Assembly (NCBI RefSeq): GCF_006442965.1
Contig: NZ_VFWX01000001.1
Coordinates: 434,001-498,000 of the forward strand
Direction of reading: 5' to 3'
Length of the DNA: 64,000 nucleotides
Origin: Mesorhizobium sp. CU3
GTDB taxonomy: Bacteria > Pseudomonadota > Alphaproteobacteria > Rhizobiales > Rhizobiaceae
In this document: positions 45,279 to 52,585 of the stretch, piece by piece
How the letters are laid out: every line of letters starts with the position of its first letter
Position numbering within the stretch: position 1 is the first letter of the stretch
Translations under genes and position numbers: made by a program
The notes under the pieces: model-generated
What the model saw: only the letters and a program-made list of their open reading frames with translations
Told to the model about the DNA's origin: nothing
Databases searched by the model: none

Positions 45279-45659
45279 TCATCCCGCCGAAATCGCCTGC
45301 CCGGCCTCCGAGCCGACGCGATCGGCGTCGACAATCGCGTCGAGCGAATGACGCAGTTCCTTCATCACGCCTTTCTGGCGGGCGAGTTCGGCAATGCGCC
45401 GCTCGCAATTCAGGATCGCATTGGTCATCGCGCTGACATCCGATCCCTTGCTGCTCGACGCCGAGCCGTTCTCCATCGCCTCGACCAGAAAGGCCGCATT
45501 GGTCGCCGTCGACCGGTAGCGGCTCTCCAGGCCAGCCTTTTCCGCCTCGATCTCGGCCGCGATCTGGTCGAACAGCTTCGCCAGCCGGTCGAAACGCTGA
45601 AGATCGGTCTGCCTGTCCCGGGCCGGATCCCGGGATCTGAAGCCGAAAATCGAAGCCAT
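45279..45659 (-). CDS. Small coiled-coil protein of unknown function in the exo locus
   Basis: A 126-residue protein starting MASIFGFRSRDPARDRQTDL. Most of it is charged and helical (FDQIAAEIEAEKAGLESRYR and NCERRIAELARQKGVMKELRHSLDAI), consistent with a coiled coil. No signal or membrane segment is apparent. ATG 45659 has AAAGG upstream and a perfect 15-base palindrome 20 bases further, of the exo operator type. Function unknown. Confidence 0.6.
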   Translation of the reverse strand: MASIFGFRSRDPARDRQTDLQRFDRLAKLFDQIAAEIEAEKAGLESRYRSTATNAAFLVEAMENGSASSSKGSDVSAMTNAILNCERRIAELARQKGVMKELRHSLDAIVDADRVGSEAGQAISAG

Positions 45660-45678
45660 CCGATTGGCCTTTCGAAAT

Positions 45679-45693
45679 TGCTGCATTGCAGCA
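45679..45693. promoter_or_regulatory. Operator-like palindrome TGCTGC-ATT-GCAGCA
   Basis: The best-matching copy of the shared motif: TGCTGCA-T-TGCAGCA is perfectly palindromic. It lies 20 bases upstream of the coiled-coil protein gene on the minus strand, overlapping its expected core promoter, which suggests repression. Confidence 0.6.
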
Positions 45694-45783
45694 TAGACTG
45701 CCATCCTCCGGACGATCAGGCAACCTCATTGTTTCGGGAACGCGGATTTTTTGAAGAGGTGGGCTCCGAAACAGGCGCGCGGA

Positions 45784-46821
45784 TCACTCTTTCGCGGTGC
45801 TGGTCGCCGCCATGAGGAAGCGCATCGGCGGTACTTGCTGCTTGGCAGCCATGCCGGTGCGGCGGAACAGCGCGTCGAGCTTGTCGGCGGCCACACCGCT
45901 GACGATCGGGAAGAAATTCGACTGGCTGGCGAAAGCATAAGCGGCGGCTGACGCAAGTCCGCGTTCCGCCTTGACGTCGAGGAAATGGCGCAAGCGGTAC
46001 TTGTCGCGCACATGGCGTTCGTGACGGCGCAACGCCGCTTTGGCGCGCTCTGGCAGGCCGCGCATGGCCAGCAGAGCCAGATCGGCGTCGGCAAGCCGCT
46101 TCAGATCCAGTGTCTTGTGGCGTCCGCTCAGCGAATCGGCGCGCACGAGGGCGCCATAACCGCAGGATTTGATGATCTTGAACCGAGCCCCGGAGGCGAC
46201 GGCGCGCGCATAGAGTTCGTAATCCTCGCCGAGCCGCAAGTTCTCGTCGTAGCTCAGCCCATGGCGCTCGAGAAAGGCCCGGCTGATCACCGGCTTAAGA
46301 AAGCCCAGTTCGCCACGCAGCATGCTACGGCGCGAAATGTTGCCGTAGATGAAGCGCTCGAAGTCGAGGAATTCTGGATCGGCTGCGAGCGGCGGGGCAG
46401 CGACCTTGGCGAGGTCGGCCGCTGGATCGTCGCGGATCAGCATGATGTTGTCGGCGGCGAAATCCCAGTCGGTAGCAGCGAACAGCCGTCGGAAGCGGCC
46501 TTCAAGAAAGAAATCGTCGGCATCGAGAATGCTGATGAAGGGCGATCGCGAGGCCTTGATCGCGGTATTGCGGGCGAAGGAAGGCCCGCGGTTGACGTCG
46601 AGGCGGATGACGGACAGCCGGCCGCTGCCGTCATCGCCGGCCAGGGCCACGTCCCGCGTGTTGTCGGTGGAGGCGTCATCGACGACGACGACCTCGGCGA
46701 CTTCCGTCTCGCGCAGCGCCGAAGCGATAGCAACAGGGATCGTGCGCGCCGCATTGCGCGCGGCGATGATGACGCAGACCCCGAAGGCCGTCACAGGGTT
46801 GGTCACAGGCGTCACGGGCAT
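45784..46821 (-). CDS. exoU: Glycosyltransferase family 2, ExoU-like
   Basis: A 345-residue GT2 enzyme, the size of ExoU (344). GVCVIIAARNAARTIPVAIASAL, VVVDDASTDNT, ILDADDFFLEGRF (acidic metal site) and RLGEDYELYARAV are in order. It belongs to the same subgroup as the ExoO-like enzyme of this window. By position it precedes exoX as in Sinorhizobium, once the intervening lasso cluster is discounted. The exact linkage is not shown. Confidence 0.78.
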   Translation of the reverse strand: MPVTPVTNPVTAFGVCVIIAARNAARTIPVAIASALRETEVAEVVVVDDASTDNTRDVALAGDDGSGRLSVIRLDVNRGPSFARNTAIKASRSPFISILDADDFFLEGRFRRLFAATDWDFAADNIMLIRDDPAADLAKVAAPPLAADPEFLDFERFIYGNISRRSMLRGELGFLKPVISRAFLERHGLSYDENLRLGEDYELYARAVASGARFKIIKSCGYGALVRADSLSGRHKTLDLKRLADADLALLAMRGLPERAKAALRRHERHVRDKYRLRHFLDVKAERGLASAAAYAFASQSNFFPIVSGVAADKLDALFRRTGMAAKQQVPPMRFLMAATSTAKE

Positions 46822-46824
46822 GGT

Positions 46825-48027
46825 TTACCTTTCGATTGCATTGGAGGCTGCCCCGCCTGCGATTCTGATGATTTCGTCCCGCCCCGGCTCGACCGCCACC
46901 GGACGCTCGAAGAGCCGCCGGCTGAGGTCGGCGGAGGCCGCCCAGCCGGCCTCCGCCAGATAGCGGACAGGCTCGCGGCCGCAGAGCTCCCACAGCACAT
47001 GGCGGCGCTGCGGCCAGCGCAGCGACGACAACCAGGGCGCGAGCACCATGTGGAAAAGATCGGCATTGTCGATGCGCGCCAGGATCCGGGTGGCGCGATC
47101 CGAAAGCAGGGAGCCCGTGCCGCCAAGCAGCACGTCGGCGGCGCGCAGGCCGAGCAGCAAGGTGTCGGCGAGGCCCTGCCCGGCGGCGTGATCGAGCAGC
47201 TTCTGCTGCTCCGCTTCGCTCAGACGGCTGGCGCTGGCGCGGACATCGCAGACGTAGCCGGCGCAGGGCTCACGGTTGAAAAACGCCTTGGCGACGCTGA
47301 TTGCCGACAGAAGCAAGGTGTCCGACGCGGAGATGATGGGCATGGCGGCGCCGGCGACCTTCACGTCGCGCTTGCGGCGCAGGAAGCCGTCGATGTCGCG
47401 CGGGCTGGGCGATCCGGGCTGCTGCAGGCGATGATGCAGATCGACCGTGGACGCCCTTACCCCGTCGTCGCGGACCATGTGCTGCTCGCCGAGAAAGCGC
47501 ACCCACCAGACCGAGCGGGACTTGCCGGCGACTTCGTAGCCGACCGAGCGCAGCGCTTCGCGGGCCGCGGCAAAACCCGCCGGCGAGACCAGTATGTCGA
47601 CGTCGCCGGACGGCTTCACGAAATGGTCGCCATAGAGCAGATGCTGCTGGAGCGGTCCCTTGAGGAAGACGAAATCGACCTGCCTGTCGCGCAGCACTCG
47701 ATGGATGGCAATCGAATCGCCGAGACAGGCCGCGTTCATCGACATGGTCCGGCGGCGGTAGCCGTCCAGCCAGGCAAGCAGTTGCGGCGGCGCCGCGCCG
47801 GCAGGCGCACGCCCCAGAGCCTTCAGCATGAAGACCGCGACCTTGTTCAGCCTGGCGATGTCGGCGACGTTTTCTGTAGAGATGGCCGGGGTCGGCGTAT
47901 CGGCCGGAACGGCGGCGAGTTCGGCGCCAGGAGCGAAAAACAGCCTTAGACAGGCCTGCACATAAGCGACCTCATCGGCACAGCCGGCGGCGCGCAGCCT
48001 TTCATAGGAGCCGTCCTGCATGGGCAT
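46825..48027 (-). CDS. Nucleotidyltransferase-family protein beside the lasso cluster
   Basis: A 400-residue member of the same uncharacterised nucleotidyltransferase family as the 19.4 kb gene. The core is FLKGPLQQHLLYGDHFVKPSGDVDILV (metal-binding Asp pair) followed by STVDLHHRLQ. It is transcribed away from the lasso precursor and ends 3 bases before the exoU-like gene. The start is ATG 48027 with GGAGAA upstream; GTG 48057 is possible. Family members in some kinase-containing lasso clusters are reported to modify the phosphorylated peptide. Confidence 0.75.
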   Translation of the reverse strand: MPMQDGSYERLRAAGCADEVAYVQACLRLFFAPGAELAAVPADTPTPAISTENVADIARLNKVAVFMLKALGRAPAGAAPPQLLAWLDGYRRRTMSMNAACLGDSIAIHRVLRDRQVDFVFLKGPLQQHLLYGDHFVKPSGDVDILVSPAGFAAAREALRSVGYEVAGKSRSVWWVRFLGEQHMVRDDGVRASTVDLHHRLQQPGSPSPRDIDGFLRRKRDVKVAGAAMPIISASDTLLLSAISVAKAFFNREPCAGYVCDVRASASRLSEAEQQKLLDHAAGQGLADTLLLGLRAADVLLGGTGSLLSDRATRILARIDNADLFHMVLAPWLSSLRWPQRRHVLWELCGREPVRYLAEAGWAASADLSRRLFERPVAVEPGRDEIIRIAGGAASNAIER

Positions 48028-48443
48028 GCCCGATGTCGTTCTCCGCACAAAATCCACCTGGAGGACTTATATCGCAACTGCGAAGAAGTGCACGCAAAAA
48101 ACGACTCAGCCGCCGACTTCCGGCATTGTCCCGCAGGGATTCTGCAACCAGGGCGTTTAGATTGGAGCGACCACCAATCACTTTCGGAAACAGCGCCGGC
48201 ACCTCCTGCGAAGGCTGTCTGCGCAGGTCCGCTTGCAGCAATTTTTCTCGCAATTGCGAAAAATTTCCGACGCTTAAAAAATTATCATAATCAAATCATA
48301 TGCTTATTTAATCAGCAAAAACCCACCCTTCTCTTTCCCGGCGATAAGCGCCTATACTGCAGCTGCTCACTGTTTGATCACCGACCAAGGCAGACGCAAC
48401 CGAGAATTGATTAACGTCCGGTAAATCAGGCTTGACTCATAAA
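48028..48443. other. Long non-coding divergent region upstream of the lasso genes
   Basis: Over 400 bases with no convincing gene. It turns AT-rich from about 48240, with a TCGCAATTGCGA palindrome near 48250 and an AAAATTATCATAATC-type tract near 48285. The composition contrasts with the flanking GC-rich genes, fitting a divergent promoter region or an edge of inserted DNA. Confidence 0.5.
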
Positions 48444-48472
48444 TGCTGCCGTGCAGCAATTGCGTTGCAGCA
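48444..48472. promoter_or_regulatory. Overlapping operator-like palindromes upstream of the lasso precursor
   Basis: TGCTGC-CGT-GCAGCA at 48444-48458 and AATTGC-GTT-GCAGCA at 48458-48472 overlap by one base. They lie 57-85 bases upstream of the precursor ATG, and a TTGACT hexamer precedes them at 48432-48437. The same pattern occurs in exo promoters, tying the lasso cluster to exopolysaccharide control. Confidence 0.6.
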
Positions 48473-48528
48473 TAGTCATATGCTGGCGGCACTTGGTGGC
48501 CGCTTCCAGTCCTCAGTTGGAGAGTTAA

Positions 48529-48681
48529 ATGGAACAGAATGTTGAAAAGCATGAGTACGAGACCCCCAGCCTGACGGTTCATGGTTCGATTGAAACCATC
48601 ACCCAGGGCGGCGGTGGCTCGACGGCGCTCGACGCGAGCTTTCCCGCGCACACGCCGATCAGCCAGCTGACTTTCTCGTAA
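48529..48681 (+). CDS. Lasso peptide precursor
   Basis: A 50-residue precursor missed by length cut-offs. The leader has the RRE-binding YxxP motif (Tyr10-Glu-Thr-Pro13) and ends IETITQ, with the required Thr at the penultimate position (Thr25). The core then starts at Gly27: GGGGSTALD gives a nine-residue ring from Gly1 to Asp9, and the tail is ASFPAHTPISQLTFS, ending in a free serine. A tail with a C-terminal Ser matches lasso peptides that are phosphorylated by an HPr-kinase-like enzyme, and such a gene is present. GGAGAG lies upstream of ATG 48529. Confidence 0.88.
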   Translation: MEQNVEKHEYETPSLTVHGSIETITQGGGGSTALDASFPAHTPISQLTFS

Positions 48682-48871
48682 GCTCAGTCTCAGCAGCATC
48701 CGGAGTTGACTAGTTGGGGCTCCGGACGCCCTTTAAACAGGTGAGCCGGGGGGCCATGTCCCCCGGCTTCCTGCCCGGGCAATCGCCGGCAACCGATCCC
48801 GGTTTCGAGTCTTCTGGTTCAGGTCTCTCTGGTTCAAGTCCGGGGCGTGGCGGCCAGCAACGAGGTTTTAG

Positions 48872-49171
48872 ATGAACTGGAACCCATCCGACCGTGACCG
48901 TGTGGTTGCGACAGGCGACGCGGTGGCCTGCGAATTCGGCAGCGGACTGGCGCTGCTCCACCTCAAATCCAATGTCTATTACAGCCTGAACGGCGTCGGC
49001 GCCTTCGTCTGGGAACAAATCCAGGAGCCGCGATCCATGCTCGATATCCGCAACGCCGTGCTTGCGCGCTACAGTGTCGATGCCGAACGGTGCAAGGCCG
49101 ACGTCGAGGGCCTGCTCAAAGGGCTCACCGAAGCAGGACTTGCGAGGCTGGACCATGAGGAACTGGTCTAG
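48872..49171 (+). CDS. Lasso RRE (B1) protein, PqqD-like
   Basis: A 99-residue RiPP recognition element that binds the lasso leader. FGSGLALLHLKSNVYYSLNGVGAFVWEQIQEPRSMLDIRNAVLARYSVD follows the PqqD fold: strands, the YYSLN turn, then two helices. It overlaps the start of the B2 gene by 17 bases. The 190-base gap after the precursor holds no other gene, and the precursor can therefore be expressed at a different level. Confidence 0.88.
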   Translation: MNWNPSDRDRVVATGDAVACEFGSGLALLHLKSNVYYSLNGVGAFVWEQIQEPRSMLDIRNAVLARYSVDAERCKADVEGLLKGLTEAGLARLDHEELV

Positions 49172-49673
49172 GGCGTTTCACCGTTTCATGGAAACGGCGA
49201 ACCGCCCTATCTCTTTGTTTTGGCGCAATTCGGGGCGTAAAACCGCTTCGCACTTTTCCTGGAATTTCTCGAGGCTCGGCTCCTTGAGCATGCCGGAGGC
49301 GTTCTTCCTGATGCGCTGCCTTGCCGTGGTGGCGGTCGTGCGACTCGGGCTGACGCTGTCCTCATACAACTATGTTCGCGGCAGGGTCATGCGCCTGGAG
49401 GCGACAGGCGACGCCGGCATCGGCGATTTGCGGCGCGTCGCCTGGGGCGTCGCCGCGGCCGCGCGGCTCGTGCCTGGCGCCAGTTGCCTTACCCAGGCGC
49501 TCGCGGGCCAATACCTTTTGGCGCGCCAGGGCAAGGCCTCCAAGATCACGATCGGCATCGAGCGTGACAGTGGCCCGCGGCTCAAGGCGCATGCCTGGCT
49601 GATGAGCGGCGACCACATCGTGCTCGGCGGCTCGATCAATGGCTTCACCCATCTCGTCGACCACGGGTCCTAA
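49155..49673 (+). CDS. Lasso B2 leader peptidase, with an in-frame repeat insertion
   Basis: Transglutaminase-like cysteine protease that removes the leader, up to 172 residues. The triad is Cys111 (GASCLTQALAGQYLL), His146 (KAHAWLM) and Asp153. If translation starts at ATG 49155, overlapping the B1 stop, residues about 6-39 (AFHRFMETANRPISLFWRNS and onward) are translated RIME-like repeat, so MRNWSR joins LGSLSMPEAFF only after an extra 34 residues. The alternative is a start at ATG 49290 (MPEAFF), giving 127 residues. The catalytic part is intact either way. Confidence 0.8.
   Translation: MRNWSRAFHRFMETANRPISLFWRNSGRKTASHFSWNFSRLGSLSMPEAFFLMRCLAVVAVVRLGLTLSSYNYVRGRVMRLEATGDAGIGDLRRVAWGVAAAARLVPGASCLTQALAGQYLLARQGKASKITIGIERDSGPRLKAHAWLMSGDHIVLGGSINGFTHLVDHGS
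49168..49266. repeat. RIME-like element inside the lasso B2 frame
   Basis: GGGCGTTTCACCGTTTCATG with its GAAACGGCG arm, then CCCTATCTCTTTGTTTTGGC, CGCAATTCGG and ACTTTTCCTGGAATT: both palindromes of the mosaic element, in the same order as at 26997-27105 reversed. It contains no in-frame stop in the B2 frame. Confidence 0.8.
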
Positions 49674-49676
49674 GCG

Positions 49677-51596
49677 ATGAGCGGCGTCGCCGGAATCCTG
49701 TCCAGACAAGGCGGCAAGCCGGCCGCCGCCGGCGACATCCAGGAGATGCTGGCGCGCATGCGCCACCGCGCCCGCGACGGCGCCTCATGGTGGACAGACA
49801 GCGGCGCGGCGCTCGGCCATGCCTGGCTCGACACGACCGGGGAGGACGGGCCCGGCCCATTGACTATGGCCGGCGGCAAGCTCGCCATCACGGCAGATTG
49901 CCGGCTGGACAACCGCGACGAGCTCATGGCGCGCCTTGGCTTGCGAGACCGGTCGATGGCCGACGCGGCGCTGATCATGCGGGCCTATCTCAAATGGGGC
50001 GAGGCCTGCCCGACCTATCTGCAGGGCGATTTCGCCTTTGCGATCTGGGACGGCGAGCAGCAGTCGCTTTATTGCGCACGCGACCATTTCGGCGTCAAAC
50101 CCTTCTACTACCATTCAACCGACAGGCGCTTCGCCTTCGCCTCCGAGATCGGACCGATCCTTGCCCTGGACGATGTCGGCAGGCGCATCAGCGAACATCA
50201 GATTTCCGGCTTCCTTGCCGGCCTGCCGGATGACACCCAGGCGACCCCTTACGCGGAAATCTTCCGCTTGCCGGCGCGCCACAGCATGGTTGTGACGGAG
50301 CGTCAGGTGACGCTGCGGCGCTACTGGCAGATCGAGCCTTCGCAACGGCCGCCGCGCGCCGATGCGGCGGAGGAGTTCAGGCATCTTTTTGCGCAGTCGG
50401 TGGAGAACCGCATGCGCGGCACGCCGGCCACCGGCGCCATGCTTAGCGGCGGCCTCGATTCTTCCTCGATCGCCTGCCTCGCCGGCCTCCGGGGCTCGGC
50501 GCAGCGCCGGCCACGGCTGAAGACCTTCTCCCTGGTCTTCGACAAGGGATCGCCAATGGACGAAAAGCCGTTCATCGACGCGGTCCTCGATCATCAAAGG
50601 TTCGATCCGACGCTGATAGCCGTCGGCAACTACGCGCCCTTCGCCGAATTCGAGCGCATCCTCGAAGAGCAGGAAGGGACTTTTCTCGCCCCCGGCCTGT
50701 CGCTGACCCGCGATATCTACCGCACCGCCGGAGCCAAGGGCGTGAGGGTGCTTCTCGACGGACACGGCGGCGACGAAGTCGTCTCACAAGGCCATGGCCA
50801 CCTGCACGAACTGGCCAATGCGCGCCGCTGGCTCGAGCTGTGGCGAGAGCTGCACAGCGCCGCCAACACCTATGGCGAAGGCATGCTGTCGCTCTATTTC
50901 AAATTCCTGACCATCTACGGACCGGCCTGGCGGATCGCCAGGATGCGGTCGATCGCCGGACGGCTTCTCGGCAAGGTTTGGCGCAGCCCGCATAAGGCGC
51001 CGCGCGCCGCCTGGGCGAGTCTGGTCAATCCGGATCTCGCCAGACGCACCGACCTTGCCGAGCGCTTCCATCGCGCCGGCCATATGCCCGCGGCGGTCAG
51101 CGCCAGCGAAGCGCTGACGCATCGCTGGCTTCTGTCCAACGGGCTGGTGCAGCACTCTTTCGAGGTGCTTGACAAGGCGGCCGCCAATTTCGGCGTCGAG
51201 CCACGTTATCCGTTCTGGGACAAGCCGCTGGTCGAGTTCTGCCTGGCGCTGCCCGGCGAGGAAAAACTGAAGGACGGCTTCGGCCGCTACGTCATGCGCC
51301 GGGCCATGCAAGGCATCCTGCCGCCGGCGGTGCAATGGCGGCGCGACAAGATCGATTTCACCGCCAACCTGGTCAAGGGCATGCTCGGCAATCATCGCGC
51401 GCTGCTGGACAAGGTGCTGGTATCGGACGGCGATCTGATCGCGCCCTATGTCAACCTGCCGGAAGTCCGCGCCGTCTATGCCCGCATACAGAACCAGCCC
51501 GAACAGGCGACGCTGCCCGATGTGCAGCATGTCTGGCGCTCGGTTTCGCTATCGCTTTGGCTGCGCCAGGTCCAGGCAAACGGGAGCCCTGCATGA
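49677..51596 (+). CDS. Lasso macrolactam synthetase (asparagine synthetase-like, C protein)
   Basis: Adenylates the side-chain acid of the core (Asp9 here) and closes the ring on the N-terminal Gly. The 639 residues have an N-terminal glutaminase-like domain beginning MSGVAGILSRQGG, where the catalytic Cys2 of true asparagine synthetase is replaced by Ser, and a synthetase domain with the pyrophosphate loop MLSGGLDSSSIACL (about 254-267), VLLDGHGGDEVVSQG and RYPFWDKPLVEFCLALP. The stop overlaps the kinase start (ATGA). The loss of Cys2 and the gene context favour a lasso cyclase. Confidence 0.9.
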   Translation: MSGVAGILSRQGGKPAAAGDIQEMLARMRHRARDGASWWTDSGAALGHAWLDTTGEDGPGPLTMAGGKLAITADCRLDNRDELMARLGLRDRSMADAALIMRAYLKWGEACPTYLQGDFAFAIWDGEQQSLYCARDHFGVKPFYYHSTDRRFAFASEIGPILALDDVGRRISEHQISGFLAGLPDDTQATPYAEIFRLPARHSMVVTERQVTLRRYWQIEPSQRPPRADAAEEFRHLFAQSVENRMRGTPATGAMLSGGLDSSSIACLAGLRGSAQRRPRLKTFSLVFDKGSPMDEKPFIDAVLDHQRFDPTLIAVGNYAPFAEFERILEEQEGTFLAPGLSLTRDIYRTAGAKGVRVLLDGHGGDEVVSQGHGHLHELANARRWLELWRELHSAANTYGEGMLSLYFKFLTIYGPAWRIARMRSIAGRLLGKVWRSPHKAPRAAWASLVNPDLARRTDLAERFHRAGHMPAAVSASEALTHRWLLSNGLVQHSFEVLDKAAANFGVEPRYPFWDKPLVEFCLALPGEEKLKDGFGRYVMRRAMQGILPPAVQWRRDKIDFTANLVKGMLGNHRALLDKVLVSDGDLIAPYVNLPEVRAVYARIQNQPEQATLPDVQHVWRSVSLSLWLRQVQANGSPA

Positions 51597-52585
51597 TTAT
51601 CGCGAATGCTTCCGTCACCGAGACGCCACTGCCGCCCACCCACGCGACTATGCGACACGGCCGCATCCGCCGCTTCTACAAAGCTTACGGGCTGGTCATC
51701 AGCTCGGAGGTGGCTCTGCCGGAACTGGAGCCGACGACGCCCGTAGCGCCCGATCTGGAGATCGTCGTCAAGCCGATCGACCCTCCGGAAGGCGCGTCGC
51801 AAGGCGCCACCGCTTTCCAGTTCGAGCCGACGCGGCAGTATCTTTTCTGGGAGGCGGTCGGCGCGTTCCTGATCGATGACGGCAAGCGCATCGATGTCGA
51901 TCCGGCGCCAGGCGTCGACGATCCGCTGCTTGCCTTCCCGTTGCTCGGGCCGGTGCTGGCGCTGGCTCTCCACCAGCGCGGGCTGCTCATCCTGCATGCC
52001 AGCGCCATCGCCGTCGGCGGCAAGAGCGTGATCTTCCTCGGCGACAAGGGCGCCGGCAAATCCACCACGGCCGGCGCCATGATACGCGCCGGCCACCATC
52101 TCTTGACCGACGATGTCGTGGCGCTGGATCTGTCCGACCCAAACCGCCCGATGATCCTGCCCGGCTTCCCGCAGCTCAAGCTTGCCGCGGATGCGGCCGG
52201 GGCCATCCGCCTGGAGCAGGCGGAGATACGCCCGCAGGTGCATCCGCAAATCGACAAGGCGCAACATCGCCTGAATGACGGCTTCGCCGCAGACGCAGTG
52301 CCGGCGTCGCGCATCTATGTACTGGAGCGCGGCGAAACGGCAGCGATCTCGCCGCTACCGGCGCTTGCCGCGTTGCCGGCCATCATCAAGTTCTCCTACA
52401 TCACGCGGTTCGGCCGGCAGGCGCTCGCCGGCGATTTCGCCGCCACGCATCTGCGCCAGAGCGCGCAGCTTGCCGCGCAGGTCGGCGTGTGCCGCCTGGA
52501 AGTGCCGACCGGTCTCGAACGCATTGATGAAGCGGTCGCGCTTATCGAAGCCGATTTGATCGAAGCCGATTTGGCATCCGGGTGA
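51593..52585 (+). CDS. HPr kinase-like lasso tailoring kinase
   Basis: A 330-residue protein of the HPr kinase fold. The P-loop is IFLGDKGAGKSTTAGAMIRAG (about residue 150) and TDDVVALD follows. Members in lasso clusters phosphorylate the C-terminal serine of the precursor; here the precursor ends in Ser, and it is also far from any PTS gene. Start ATG 51593 overlaps the cyclase stop, and the stop overlaps the transporter GTG start, so expression is coupled. Confidence 0.86.
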   Translation: MIIANASVTETPLPPTHATMRHGRIRRFYKAYGLVISSEVALPELEPTTPVAPDLEIVVKPIDPPEGASQGATAFQFEPTRQYLFWEAVGAFLIDDGKRIDVDPAPGVDDPLLAFPLLGPVLALALHQRGLLILHASAIAVGGKSVIFLGDKGAGKSTTAGAMIRAGHHLLTDDVVALDLSDPNRPMILPGFPQLKLAADAAGAIRLEQAEIRPQVHPQIDKAQHRLNDGFAADAVPASRIYVLERGETAAISPLPALAALPAIIKFSYITRFGRQALAGDFAATHLRQSAQLAAQVGVCRLEVPTGLERIDEAVALIEADLIEADLASG

